Source: Thysanoteuthis rhombus (Eukaryota; Mollusca; Cephalopoda; Oegopsida; Thysanoteuthidae). Taken from it: a stretch of DNA of 64,000 nt. Positions 44,171 through 55,702 of this stretch are shown here, piece after piece (the stretch's first letter is position 1; each line of letters begins with the position of its first letter). Made by a program: the position numbers and the translations under genes. The notes beneath the pieces are model-generated. The model made no database searches and was not told where the DNA came from. It saw nothing but the letters and a program-made list of their open reading frames with translations. The stretch lies in NCBI GenBank assembly GCA_963457665.1, contig OY735227.1, positions 50,356,344 through 50,420,343 on the forward strand, given 5' to 3'.

Positions 44171-45754
44171 TATATAAGAAGTAATGGTCCCTAATTTGTG
44201 CACTTCTAAAAGAAGTGAGGAAAGAGGAGGAAAAATATTTTAATGCGATGGATCGACAATAAAAGCATATGCCATGATCCCACATAACTTGATACTTGAA
44301 TTCCTCAGGTTTTTCAAAATCGGCGAACCAGTGTTGAGGTTCATAGCGTGAAAAGCTAGAGAAATACCAAAATCTGATAAGGGGCTCTCTTTTCATTTTT
44401 TTTCTGTTTGTTACAACTTGAAACAATACATGCATTATTTACTATATGTATATATGTTTGTATTGTGGATGCGAAATGATCCGACAAAATGTCGATGAAA
44501 GTGACAATTGGAAGGCTAAGAGAAAAACTTAAGAGAAAGTAGGTGTTACATTTCAAAATCTTTTATCATTCTGTGGGTATGTTTCGATGCATTTCAATAG
44601 GTGCCAGCCATCTTTTTCATATATATATAAATATACAATGGAAACCTGTTATGGAATGTCATGTAGCCCTTAGGTCTATTGGATGGGATAGTATAAAACG
44701 CTGGTAAGGGGTCCACCTGGTTATAGGAAGGCACAGCAGATCAAAACAACGAAAAGTTCAGAGATGTAATTGAATACAAAATGTCTCATTTAATTCTTTA
44801 TTGATTGATTGATTATAAAATTGTTGTTGACAACAATGCTTTCAACAACACTCCAACGAGAGCATTTGGGATGTACATTTAGTGAGAATTCTGTGTTGCG
44901 AGGCACAAAATCACTTTATCACACCCTTCTATACTCCAACACAGCACAAAGCGTTCTGTTTTGGCGTGTGTCTATCGATGCTGTATGTAACAAAATGCAA
45001 TATCCCTATGTGATATAATAGTCGATGTCATGTCATTTCTTCAAGGTAGGATTTTCCAAAAAGCTGTTCAAGGTACATCGGTGCAGGCGTCAAGGAATGC
45101 CTATCACGATGCAAGAAAGATATTATGTCCTTCAGAGGGATCCTTGGTGCCGATCCCAAATGGCTGATACCTATGTACATTCATAGGAGGATAATCCAAC
45201 ATCTACGTCGGTGCAAGATGACACATCTGGTATCTTCTGAAATAAATTACTAGGACAGTTCTATACTAGCTTAAATAAGTTTGAAGCGACATTTTGATTA
45301 TCTATTGACGGAAAGGTATGAGAATTTCATTTCCAATTCGTAAAAATTGTACATATGTATATATATATATATATATGAATTCACCAAACTATTACACTAA
45401 TTAAGCAGGTTTCAAGCTATTTCTACTGGAATTATTTCATTATAACTACGAGATTGGTAAGTTATATATTTTTTTACTAAAAAGATTCTCTTGCCGCATA
45501 TGCTGAAAAAGGAGTCATTTTTGTCCCTGGGTCACTTTGTGCTGATTTAGATACATTTGTCTTGTTTCTCATCGTCATTTCGAGAATTGGAGCCTTTTGA
45601 TGATGACTTTGTTTGTTGACTATATACTACTAATATATCTTAGCAACTACTGTCTTGGGGAGTTTTGAAAACAAACTTTCCAAGTCACTGTGTTAGCGAA
45701 CGGTTCATATAATAAGAGTTTCTAATCGTCCAAGGGGACAAAGATGTTTGAAAG
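44171..45754. other. Unassigned
   Basis: No recognised element apart from a short TA run near 45356-45376. Confidence 0.4.
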
Positions 45755-45835
45755 CGCCAACCAAAACTATCCCCATAACAGTCAACATACTTTGTTTTTG
45801 CTTTCTTCAGTTTTTAAGCTGGTCTGGCTGACTGA

Positions 45836-45866
<31 letters not shown>

Positions 45867-46219
45867 TGTATTATCAGGCATACAGGCCACACCAGGGGAA
45901 TTAGTGGGATTAAAATTTCACTCTTATTACGTCTAAAAGTTTTTTTAAAGGTTTTTAGTTGGGACAAATTTGCGATATAAGTTTACGCTAAATTCATTCC
46001 TCAGTGTAACTCTTGTTTTGTGACATTTCAGACATTTTAGTAATTACTGGCAACAAAAAAATGGTTACAAAAAAACTGGCAATAAAAAATGAGAACAGTA
46101 ACTTATTCATTGATCACCTCTTTACCAGTTTTTTTTAAATTGATCACCTGCAACTCGGTATGCTGCCAAAAGATGTTGGTCATGTGACGATTTCTATTGA
46201 GTGACTAACCAGACCTGTT
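45755..46219 (-). mobile_element. MITE-R, full-length copy with CTGG expansion
   Basis: On plus it reads the complement, from CCAACCAAAACTAT and GTCAACATAC at the left to GAGTGACTAACCAGACCTG at the right. The internal CTGGCTGG found in relatives is expanded to a CTGA/CTGG tetranucleotide run at about 45824-45865. Confidence 0.8.
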
Positions 46220-46594
46220 TGACCTGCGTTCATCTGCTCTGCATCCGTCAGATGTATGTTCTTATTTATTTCGCTGGCGTCTACACTGGAAATTTGTCTA
46301 AAAGCAAATCCTGTTATTAAAAGTCAATTGCAATTGCCTCTCTACCTACTTAAGGTGTATGATATGTTTAAATATTCACCAAACAAAACATACTGTACAC
46401 GATGTCTTCAGTTGGAGAACATTCTGCTTGTTGTATTACGCTAAGTTTTGTAATAAGAATTTACTTTTTAAGAGTTTATTCGTATTATCAATAACAAACA
46501 TGTCACAGAAGAGATCGAGATATGGACTGAGTTTAAAGGTTTGATTTGGACTCTGGCTGAACATTGAGTATCGGTAATTCAGTACCAAGAACGG
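46220..46594. other. Unassigned
   Basis: Nothing recognised. Confidence 0.4.
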
Positions 46595-46665
46595 TCACAC
46601 CTTAAGCGTGATGCCCTCCGGCATAAAGGGTCGTAAGTTCGATTCTCACCTGGAACTTATTCTCC
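46595..46665 (+). mobile_element. tRNA-like segment, possible SINE head
   Basis: TAAGCGTGATGCCC...GTAAGTTCGATTCTCACC has a weak B box. No matching body found. Confidence 0.3.
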
Positions 46666-47404
46666 ATTCCGATCCACGATAAAAAGCAACAATAATTGGA
46701 ATGAAAGTAAATTGAACCAAATATTAATGATGACTTAAACTTATCATTCGACAAAATATTGAGTCCGTTGTACAGATTGTTTCATGAATAACGGATGAAT
46801 TACAGATTGTACTCTCATAGAAAACCTCTACGTAAGCCCATTAAATGCGTCAAGCTCTACGCCAAAATGTCAACATCATTGGAAGATACTTTCTACTAAA
46901 AGTATTTAAGAACTTATATTGCTTTTGCCATAAGTTAGGCACTGCAAAATGTACGATCTAAAGTTGGGGCGCCCAATCACTGGGCTGCGAGGTTGCGGTA
47001 GGATTTGGTACGATAAGTTCTTTATATAAACCCCGCGTGGAACTGCTTGTGTTAGTTGGCTTATCACCGATATTCTGATTGTGATTAACACACACACACT
47101 CCCCTGCCCCACGGACCGGTCTGCAGAAATATTGGCAACATTAAACCGGTCTGCGATGCAAGGCAGGCTAGTGACCACTGATCTGTTACTGACGACATCT
47201 TCATTTTTGAACGGTGTCCAAGCAATGCAAGAATAACTGAACGGAGACAGCAAGGAAGTTGAACAACACATGAATTCCTGTAAAACAATTGTCATGTTCA
47301 ACTAGTAAGCCCTGAAAAAAGTAGATCACTACGTTTACGTTGGACAACGAACCTCTATAAAACACCCCAAATCAAGTGAAGAGTCAATCTAGGTCTTTGG
47401 ACTA
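46666..47404. other. Unassigned
   Basis: 46960-47300 is GC-richer and holds a 131-codon minus frame (46906-47301) without recognised domain. Confidence 0.35.
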
Positions 47405-47516
47405 ACTTATTCATTAATCACCTCTTTTTCCATTTTTTGATAGATCGCCCCCAACACAGAACGCTGCAAAATATTAGCCAGGCGACGGTTTCTATTGATT
47501 GGCAAACCGATAAGAT
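47405..47516 (-). mobile_element. MITE-R, 5' fragment
   Basis: Complement of the 5' quarter (TTCATTAATCACCTC to GGTTTCTATTGATTGGC). Confidence 0.65.
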
Positions 47517-47557
47517 GGACTGATCCGGATCACTTCGACCAGGCCTGAAACAGAATG

Positions 47558-47640
47558 GTCATCATCATCATCATCATTATCGTCACCACCGTCACCACCA
47601 TCATCATTATCACCAGCAGCAGCAGCAACCCTTGCATCGT
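47558..47640. repeat. Mixed ATC/ACC/AGC trinucleotides
   Basis: Interrupted (ATC)n, (CAC)n and (AGC)n. Confidence 0.85.
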
Positions 47641-47775
47641 ATTATTTTAGGAATTTTTATCTTTTTTCGGCTTGAAATCTCTTGTCAATAATAACAGAGA
47701 TAAAATGTGTTATTTGAAAATGAGCACTGGAAAATGATTTTACTATTGAATTTCATAATGTCACACGATCTTTCT

Positions 47776-47869
47776 CGTCTTCGTCTTCTTCTTCTTCTTC
47801 TTCTTCTTATTCTTATTCTTATTCTTATTCTTCTTATTGTTGTTATGATTATTATAATTATTATTATTA

Positions 47870-47925
<56 letters not shown>

Positions 47926-47934
47926 TGGAATATC
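47776..47934. repeat. (TTC)n then (TTA)n microsatellite
   Basis: The TTA part (about 47838-47926) would be the 3' tail of the minus-strand LINE F copy. Confidence 0.95.
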
Positions 47935-48286
47935 ACATCAGTTGCCTGGTGGTAACTGCTGGAGTTTGAGTGACAGCAAGTCTCCTCAAGTCTCCAGCCC
48001 TCCTCTCCTAGTACTCATAGGTCGCAGTAATTCTACGATTTATAGTTTCACACCGGTTGCCCAGTGGTTATCGCTGAAGGCTGAGTGACAATAAGTCTCC
48101 TCGGGTCTTCAGCTAACGTCTCCTCTCTCTTTCGCATATCATGACAGAGCTACAATTCGTTGCAGTACTTATATCTCTAGCACCTTCCTCAGTATCCGTG
48201 CAGTTCTCAGTAGTGCTGTGGTCTGTACGGTCTCTATCCTCCCCCTAATCCCGATCTCCTCCAGTCTCTCCCTCAGCGTTTTGGAA
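47935..48286 (-). mobile_element. LINE family F, copy C, C-terminus and 3' UTR
   Basis: The minus strand encodes SKTLRERLEEIGIRGRIETV, QTTALLRTARILRKVLEI and a stop with no frameshift, then the family 3' UTR. (TTA)n borders both sides (47838-47926 and 48287-48375), so this 5'-truncated copy appears inserted in a TAA/TTA microsatellite. Confidence 0.8.
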
Positions 48287-48375
48287 TAATTATTATTATT
48301 ATCATTATTATTATTATTATTATTATTATTGTTGTTATTATTATTATTTTTATTTTTATTATCATTATTATTATT
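48287..48375. repeat. (TTA)n microsatellite
   Basis: Interrupted TTA run on the 5' side of LINE F copy C. Confidence 0.95.
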
Positions 48376-48811
48376 ATCTATTGAAGCATGCTTTTCTTGA
48401 TTTTCTCTCCTTTTTTTCTTTCTTGATTTTCTTTTCCTCTCTTCAGCTCTTTCTCTGTTTCTTATTTTCTTATTTTCTCTTTTCTTCTCTTATTTATTAA
48501 TTTTTTTTACTTGCTTCTTCTTCTTTCTTTCTCTTCATCCTTTTTCTCTTCCCTGTCTTTCTCTTTTTCTTTCTTCTTCTTGACAAGGTCTGTTTCTGTT
48601 GGCAACACATGCTTATCTTCTGTTTCTCTTTCTTATCTTCCTTTCTTTCAATTATTGATAATAGAAATATTGATGTTTTCATTCGGATTCTTCGACATTC
48701 ACAATCTCTTTTTTGTCTGTTACCTCATCTTCTTCTCTTCTTGCCGCATTCCCGCCCATTTACCGACACATCATCTTCTTCTTCTTTTAATTGTCCTCCT
48801 TGAAATTAATA
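48376..48811. other. Polypyrimidine-rich DNA
   Basis: CT-rich on plus. Ser/Leu/Phe-rich open frames here have no other support. Confidence 0.5.
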
Positions 48812-49263
48812 GAAACTCTCAACCCAAACTAATACGGAAACTGTCAACATAGGTTTCTTCAGATTTCAAGTCGAGCCGGCTGGTTGGCTGGCAACGTATT
48901 TGTATATCACGTGTACAGGTCACACCAATAGAGCTTGAGGGCTGAAAATATAGATATTTACTCTTATTAGAAAAGTCTGTTTTGTTTCTTGGAAATTCCC
49001 CCAATGTTAGGTTTGAACGAGCGGTCGTGGAAATTTAAAACGTAGTTAATGCTAAATTGGCTCATTAGTTTATGTCCAGTATCATCATGCGTCGGTTTTG
49101 GAAATTCAGACTTTCATTGTGATCACAGCCCAACAAAAGTCGAGAGAAATAATCCATCCATTGATCATCCGTTTTTCCAAATTTTCAATTGATCACCCCC
49201 AGCACAGCATGCAGCAAAAAAGCGTGGTCATGAGACAATTTCTACTGAGTGACTAACCAGACC
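48812..49263 (-). mobile_element. MITE-R, full-length copy
   Basis: Plus strand runs from GAAACTCTCAACCCAAACTA and GGAAACTGTCAACATAGG to GAGTGACTAACCAGACCTA. The right end is immediately followed by (TTA)n. Confidence 0.8.

Positions 49264-49341
<78 letters not shown>
49264..49341. repeat. (TTA)n microsatellite
   Basis: About 25 TTA units abutting MITE-R. Confidence 0.95.
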
Positions 49342-49342
<1 letters not shown>

Positions 49343-49760
49343 TGCCATTACCATAGCTACAGCATCCCCCTTATCTTTCCCTTCGATTATTCCTTGCACA
49401 TCTTTCACTTCCTCTTTATCCTTCCTCCTTGATAAATTGATGACGGAATCAAATGGGAATCGAACGGTGCAGAAAAAAGACCAATTAAACAATTCGAATG
49501 ACAAAGGAAATGGCGTCGATGGTTTGCAGAGAGAAAAAAAATAAAGATTTTCTTTTATATTCGTTTTATTCTTAAAATTTTCATTTGAAAAGAAAGAAAA
49601 ACGAAAGAGAAAAAAGAAATGTTTTTTCCACGTCAAGTGAATGAATCGAGGGAATTGAATGTTGTTTAAAAAACAGTTTTTTTAATCAATAGTTTTTGCA
49701 TGTTCTAGATTACTCCTGAGATTATATATTTCATTTTTTCGCACACACACAACAGCATGC
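49342..49760. other. Unassigned
   Basis: No recognised element. Confidence 0.4.

Positions 49761-49762
<2 letters not shown>

Positions 49763-49831
<69 letters not shown>
49763..49831. repeat. (TA)n microsatellite
   Basis: Pure TA run. Confidence 0.95.
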
Positions 49832-49832
<1 letters not shown>

Positions 49833-49980
49833 TTGTTGTTATTGATCAGTTTCTTACAGCCATTGCAATATGACGGACAACCGTTTTAATTCCCTTTGGT
49901 GTTTTTGACTTATCGATAATTTCACATTTTAATCTCTTGCTTAATCGTACCAATTCTAAAATCTCTCTCTCGCTCGCTAT

Positions 49981-49982
<2 letters not shown>

Positions 49983-50063
<81 letters not shown>

Positions 50064-50069
50064 AAACAC
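49983..50069. repeat. (CA)n microsatellite
   Basis: About 36 CA units. Produces matching His/Thr and Val/Cys open frames on the two strands. Confidence 0.95.
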
Positions 50070-50233
50070 TAACGACTGGAGTTGGTATTCAAGTTCAAGT
50101 AAAAGTGATTTCGAATGTTGATTTCAAACGGAGAAGAACTTATTTTAGAGGTCCAGATTGGGCGAGTGTTGGACTTGTTGGATATTTTATAAAGGAGCCC
50201 TAAATTCATTAAAAAAAAACAATCTTTACCAAA
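50070..50233. other. Unassigned
   Basis: Nothing recognised. Confidence 0.4.
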
Positions 50234-50588
50234 ACAGACCTGGTTAGTTACTCAATAGAAACTGTCACATGACCAACATCCTTTGGCAGCATACTGTGTT
50301 GGGGGTGAAAAATAATTTTTTTTTTAAGGGGTGATCAATGGATAAGTTAATTCTTTCACCTTCTGTTGCATAATTGAAAAGTTCGAATTGTCAAAAACTA
50401 GGGCAGAAACTAGGGACAAATTTAGCATAGACATACATTGCAAATTGAGCCTAAAAATCTTTTGGGGGAGGGGGTCAAAATTTTTTTAAATCGTTTTTCC
50501 GAACATGATGAGTAAATGTTGAAATTTTCAGCCCTCCAGCTCCATTGATGGCGCCTGTATGCATGATGCATAGATAATTTGACAAACC
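50234..50588 (+). mobile_element. MITE-R, 3' end missing or decayed
   Basis: From ACAGACCTGGTTAGTTACTC to CCAGCTCCATTGATGGCGCC and ATGATGCATAGATAATTTGA; the terminal TTGACAGTTTTGG block is absent. Confidence 0.75.
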
Positions 50589-50957
50589 CTTGTTCTCGTA
50601 ATGATTTTTGTGTAGCAGTTATGACTTCAGTTTCAAATCCCTTTGAATTTATGCGTCGTACATAAATCCCGTACATTAGTTATTGTATGGAAAGAAAAGG
50701 GAGACCACCTACCCCTCTGGAACAAGGTTGAGATAATTGACCAGGAAGAACATTTGAAAATTCCTAAATTGAAAGAGTCGGCCCATATGCTAGGCAAGCA
50801 AAACTGCCTCAGTAATCCTAGCATTGAAATGGATACCATACAGGAACCTCTAATAATAATTTAAAAAAAGACAGAAAACAATAACATAAAAAAAAAATTA
50901 AAAAAATCTGTCACCTGAGGTTTAAGGCTCCTAAAAATTAACACCGGTTTTCCACAT
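50589..50957. other. Unassigned
   Basis: No recognised element. Confidence 0.4.
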
Positions 50958-51185
50958 GGACACATAGCGCAGTGGTTACAGCATCAGACAAATTGCCGTT
51001 AAATAATCTGATGGTACGAGGTTCGATCCTAGTGTGAGACAGTATAACAATACTACTAACGCTAAAAGAAGGCGTACGGTCAATATACCCCCGTCATTAT
51101 TTATCAATAAAGGGTTCGGTTCGTTACTTCCCAAAAATCTCCTAGATGTTACCTGACGAAGGCCGTAGAGTGTTTTTTTTTGTAT
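50958..51185 (+). mobile_element. tRNA-derived SINE (family S3)
   Basis: The head has an A-box-like TAGCGCAGTGGTTACAGC (50964-50981) and a near-consensus B box GGTTCGATCC (51020-51029). The body is unlike S1 and S2. The 3' limit is estimated. Confidence 0.6.
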
Positions 51186-51935
51186 GAAAAACAACAAAGA
51201 TGAGGATGGTCCGAATAATAATGGAAATAATAATAATACCTCATCTCAAAAATTCCGAGATATATTAGTTACTCTGTTAAATAAAAGTGTAATACTTAGT
51301 CAACCATTAAAGCTAAAGACAGTATAGTACTATAGTAATAGAGAAGTTGCTTAATTGCTGATAAGGAATTGATATTTAACAAGTGTTTAGCGTGGGGCTC
51401 TTGAAATTGTGGGGCTTATGGCATATACAACGTTTGTTACATATTCAATCTGTCTCTGTCACTCACGTGCTGCAATCTCTATAGGGGTCGGTACTTATAT
51501 TTCTTTGCCAAATCAGCTATACTGTCCCGGTGTAATGGTCTATTTATAATTAGAAATAATTGGAGCTCTTTCGATAACCAATGGAGACCACTCTTAATTT
51601 ACAAACTCTGGACGTTGAAAATCTTTCTGAAAAGTTTTAAAAATCATGTACAGTGCGCGTGTGTGTGTGTGTGTGTGTGTGTGTACAGGTCCGATCTAAC
51701 ACAGATGCATCTGCCTATTTAAGATATATTTTTTTATATAAAAATCTGTAAAGAAATAATTTTGATTAGTCCAAGTTTTACTTGTTCCAAATTAACGATG
51801 TTTTACATTATTGATTACTTTCTTTCGTTGGTTTCAGGCTTGTCATTCCTTTTCTCACTGAAACGCGAATTTTAAAGCAAATTAAAAACACAATTCGAGC
51901 TATTTACAATCAAATATCATAAACTCTTGTTTCGA
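51186..51935. other. Unassigned with short (TG)n
   Basis: (TG)n at 51657-51685; otherwise nothing recognised. Confidence 0.4.
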
Positions 51936-51939
51936 CGTA

Positions 51940-52590
51940 TATCTATAACCTAAGGGAGATAATTTTGATTGATCTGCAACAAAATTTAATCACTTCTTTT
52001 GTAGCCTATTCTTCATCCTTCAGTAAAATTTCATTTAAATTCACCGAGAACTTTTGGAGATATCGACTGGACAGACGGAGAACCTTTAAAGCTACTGTAT
52101 GGTGCAGACAGCTAGGATGCTGGGAATAATTTGAATGGATTCAATCCAAAATTCCCTGACTCCTTTCGTAGTCAATTGTCAAAATAAGTTTTATTCAAAT
52201 TCAATTTTGAGGGAGGGTGGGCAATAGTTTCTCAATGAATGTAAATTAATGAGACAGAGTCAACCATGAATTAGGAGAAAAGGATTCATTTTTTGAGCGG
52301 ATCAATGCACAATTACCCCCCCCCCCACACACACACACACACACTCAATAGCTATCTGTCCATGCCACAAAATATCTTTGAGCTTTCTGTCAGTCCATAC
52401 AGTATCTCCAGGAGATCTTAATGAATTTCAATGAAGATTCGTAAGGTTACCAATAGGCTAAAAAAGGAAATTTTGGAGCAGACCTACGCACGATTATCTC
52501 CCTTTCATCCTTGCTAACCGCACAATATCTTCAAAATTTCTCAGTCTGTGCACACGACATCTCCACAGATTCCCACTGAATTTCAATTGT
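51940..52590. repeat. Repeat family G, units in inverted orientation
   Basis: 51950-52200 carries G units on minus (GAGAACTTTTGGAGATATCG on plus). 52250-52590 carries them on plus (GTATCTCCAGGAGATC, TGAATTTCAATG, AATTTTGGAGCAGA, CGATTATCTC). A C and (CA)n run lies at 52316-52345. Confidence 0.55.
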
Positions 52591-53541
52591 ATTTTGTTAC
52601 TTTTTTCCATCTCTCTCTGCCTTATTCTCTTGCGTCTCCCCAGTCTCTCCTTCTATTCAACTTCTTTCTCATTTTATCCTTTTTGTCCTTGTTTGTACTC
52701 AACTTCTTCCTATTCAGCCCTGTGTTTTTCCTCGATCTTTTCTTTGTAGCCTATACCCTCCATGGGCGCATGAATTGCCTTTCGTTAAGGTGGGGCAGAG
52801 GGATTGATTCACGCGAAATTTCACATATTTTGCCCGAATTCTTTCTCTAAGTCTGTTGCCCCACTCCCCTGATCCCCCCCCCCTGGCCAGTACGCTAATG
52901 CCCTACCCCGTAACATCTTATTCACCATATGTATCTCCTCTTCTCCTCTATCTCACTTTCCATTTCCTTCGTCACTCTCTTCCTCTCCTCCAGCATCTAC
53001 AGTGTCTTCTTACATCTTACCTTATTCTTCAGCACACACAACTGCCACCATTCAATAAATATCAATTGACTAAAAACAAACATTAATCTTCCTCCCCGAT
53101 ATGATTAGGAGTGCTTTGACTCGATTCCCACCTGAGTCCTGTTGACGGTAAGTGAATGTATTCCGGTCTCCCATACACCGTCTTCGCCATTTGTTGTAGA
53201 AGGAAACAAAAACCTCCTTCGCTCTCAGATATTGTCATACCCATACAAAAAGGAAGGACCATACAACCTGCGGGATTATTAAACTCGTTATACATTCCAT
53301 CAATAGAGAGAGAGGTTTCATCTTGCTGAATATTCAATAAGCGGAGATATTTCCACAAAAAATATTTTAAAAAAAGGGTGTGCATGTAGGTACACAAACA
53401 TATATATGTGTGCGTGTGTATTTACATTTATATTTAGACAAGGAGATATGAACCTTCTGGGATAGACAAATTGCCTGATAGATATATAAACAGATAAATA
53501 AGTAGATATATTTGAATAGAACAAGATGGTCGATAGAAGTC
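52591..53541. other. CT-rich then unassigned
   Basis: 52600-53040 is pyrimidine-rich. A plus frame at 52548-52850 is Phe/Leu-rich without other support. Confidence 0.4.
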
Positions 53542-53820
53542 AGAATTCTCAAAAACGAAACAAGCGCGAATTCTTCCAGACGTGAAGAAAGGTACCGATT
53601 TAGCATAAACATATAGTGTAAATTGAACCCTCCTATAAAAAAGATTTGAAAGAGTTCTTCAGAAAAAAACGTTTTTTCTTGACATAAAAAGATTAAATGA
53701 TGAAATTTTCAGCCTTCAAGATCCATTGGTGCGACTTGCGTGGTACATAGCCTGCCAGTAAGCCAGACCAACTTGAAGACTGAAGAAATTTATATCAACA
53801 GATTTGGTTGACATTTTTTA
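53542..53820 (+). mobile_element. MITE-R, 5'-truncated copy
   Basis: From about AGAATTCTCAAAAACGAAAC through TTAGCATAAACATATAG and TCAAGATCCATTGGTGCGAC to ATATCAACAGATTTGGTTGA. Its 3' end passes directly into a (GATA)n tract. Confidence 0.7.
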
Positions 53821-53869
53821 TAGATAGATAGATAGATATATAGATAGATAGGAAGGAAGGAACAGGATG

Positions 53870-53902
<33 letters not shown>

Positions 53903-53945
53903 TGAACTTACTGAGATAGATAGATAGATAGATAGATATGAAAAA
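53821..53945. repeat. (TAGA)n microsatellite
   Basis: Several TAGA runs with GGAA interruption. Confidence 0.95.
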
Positions 53946-54177
53946 ATACTGACAGGTATGAATAAAGTCAGATCAATAGATATAGAGAGTTATATAAATA
54001 CGAAGAGAATTTCATCATGGAATTTACCGAACATTTATAAAATAGACAGGGTCTAAAACCAATACGTTTGTACCTATAAATGATTTTGTATGTGCATTTA
54101 AATGTTCTGCTAATATGAAGATGAAAATGTATATCGTACATATTTTGATATGTTTATATATCCATACTACATAGATT
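53946..54177. other. Unassigned
   Basis: Nothing recognised. Confidence 0.4.
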
Positions 54178-54218
54178 ATGTGTGTGTGTGTGTGTGTGTG
54201 TTCGTGCTTGTGTGTGTC
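54178..54218. repeat. (TG)n microsatellite
   Basis: TG run with a TTCGTGC interruption. Confidence 0.95.
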
Positions 54219-54254
54219 AAGATTGTCAAAATGAATATCCCCATACCACTCACT

Positions 54255-54395
54255 GCCACACTCACAACATTCTCACCGAATTCCCCACAACTAGGACCAA
54301 AAAACATAGACAATCATTCGCCTGATGAGGCCCGAAGAGGGCAGAAACATGAGTTAGTTTGTGTAGCGAATCCACATTCTACAATATATATATAC
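54255..54395 (+). repeat. Hammerhead-bearing repeat (family E), copy 3
   Basis: Plus-strand member. The ribozyme-strand end GCGAATCCACATTCTAC matches copies 1 and 2, and a short TA run follows. The upstream part does not match the body of the other copies, so this may be a recombinant or a different subfamily. Confidence 0.6.
54316..54371 (+). ncRNA. Hammerhead ribozyme, candidate complete copy
   Basis: Stem I ATTCGC (54316-54321) with GCGAAT (54366-54371), six perfect pairs. Core CTGATGA 54322-54328. Stem II GCCC/GGGC (54330-54333 with 54339-54342), loop GAAGA. GAAA 54344-54347. Stem III ACAT/GTGT (54347-54350 with 54361-54364, one T.G pair). A54365 before the cleavage site. All core bases of the consensus are present. 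One weakness: positions 10.1 and 11.1 are G54329 and A54343, where a G-C pair is usual, so activity is not certain. Confidence 0.7.
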
Positions 54396-54910
54396 GCTCA
54401 ATCATTTATATAATCTACTTACTAATAAGCAATGTGTCTACCACTATTTGGTTCGTCCGTTCGTGTGTAACCCTGTCTTTCATTGAAAGGGATGAAATAG
54501 AGGGAAAGTTCTGAGAAAGTAATTGTTACACGAAGACAGCCAAGAGGGTGACGAGAAGGAGAAAGAAACGGGGTAGGTCTGTGCAGGGGGTAGGGGGTGA
54601 AACATAAAGATAACCGCTAAAGGAGAAAGACTAAACTCTGACTTTGAGAAAATTAGAAAGGCGGGGAAGTAAAATGAGATGAAATTGAATTCGCTTTCGA
54701 GTGTGAGCGGAAAATTTGGTCAAGTAGCGGGGATATTCATTTGAAACAAATCTCATGAGCTTTTTCTCAGATTCTACAATGTTTTAGATTTCCATCCCGA
54801 GGTATTTACCAGTCGTACCCATAGTTGACTTAAAACTCGATATCCATTTCTGTTTCTATGTCAGTTTGTCCACGAGTAAAAGCTCCTCGGTAAGCTGTAC
54901 TTTCACGATG

Positions 54911-54915
<5 letters not shown>
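54396..54915. other. Unassigned
   Basis: No recognised element. Confidence 0.4.

Positions 54916-54983
<68 letters not shown>
54916..54983. repeat. (TA)n microsatellite
   Basis: TA run with one CATA interruption. Confidence 0.95.
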
Positions 54984-54988
<5 letters not shown>

Positions 54989-55264
54989 TCTCAATTTCTA
55001 ACAACACAAGCAGAAAACAAATGGAATCAGATTTTGTCTATTGTAGATGTCTAATAACATAATCAATATTCAATAAAGAAAATAGAGCTATTAATATATA
55101 ACGAATAATATTAAAAAAAGCATATGCCCAGTGAATGTAAACATTTCGTGCCTTTCGAACTCGTCAACAACCAGCCGTCTGTTGCTTCTTTTAACCCAAA
55201 ATAATACATACTTTCAACCGAAATTCTCATCTCCTTTATTCTCGGTCTTTTTCATCTCTTTCGA
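54984..55264. other. Unassigned
   Basis: Nothing recognised. Confidence 0.4.
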
Positions 55265-55450
55265 CGTATTTAAGGACATTGTATTATGTAGAAACTTATT
55301 TGTAATGATCGACCGTCGTAACAAGGTCCAATATAGACAGCGTAAATAGAATAAACAACTAAAGAAAATGAGGCAGCTGCAGGATTCGAACCTGCTATCA
55401 AAAGCTTTTCGCTTCAGCATAACGATGCACTTACTATTGTACTAAACAGT
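55265..55450 (-). mobile_element. tRNA-derived SINE (family S1), copy 3
   Basis: Minus strand: a tRNA-like head with consensus B box GGTTCGAATCC (complement at about 55383-55393) in GCAGGTTCGAATCCTGC, then the S1 body CATTTTCTTTAGTTGTTTAT. The body is more diverged towards the 3' end. Confidence 0.75.
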
Positions 55451-55451
55451 A

Positions 55452-55702
55452 TGGCGGTGGGCTGGCCATGTTGCAAGAATGGCAGATAATCGATGGACAT
55501 CACGACTCACAACATGGATTCCCCGAGACCACATGCGCAACCGAGGCCGGCAAAGTGTTAGATGGAGAGAAGAGCTAGACAAGTTCAGGAAGTACTGGCT
55601 CCGTGACACCCATGATAGGGAAGTGTGGCAAATCCTGGGGAAGGTCTATGTCCAACGACGGACGCTAAAAGACTGATGATGATGATGATGATGATGATGA
55701 GT
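55452..55702 (+). mobile_element. RTE-clade LINE, 3' end with tail
   Basis: The terminal coding part is intact from GWAMLQEW-like decay to MADNRWTSRLTTWIPRDHM, RNRGRQSVRWREELDKFR, KYWLRDTHDREVWQILG and KVYVQRRTLKD, then a stop and (GAT)n at 55676-55702. It is strongly 5' truncated, directly after the S1 SINE. The least decayed copy of this end in the window. Confidence 0.85.

Noticed and set aside
51135-51180. Third hammerhead (CTGACGA followed by AGGCCG)
   Set aside because: No GAAA and no second half of stem II follow, so the motif is incomplete.
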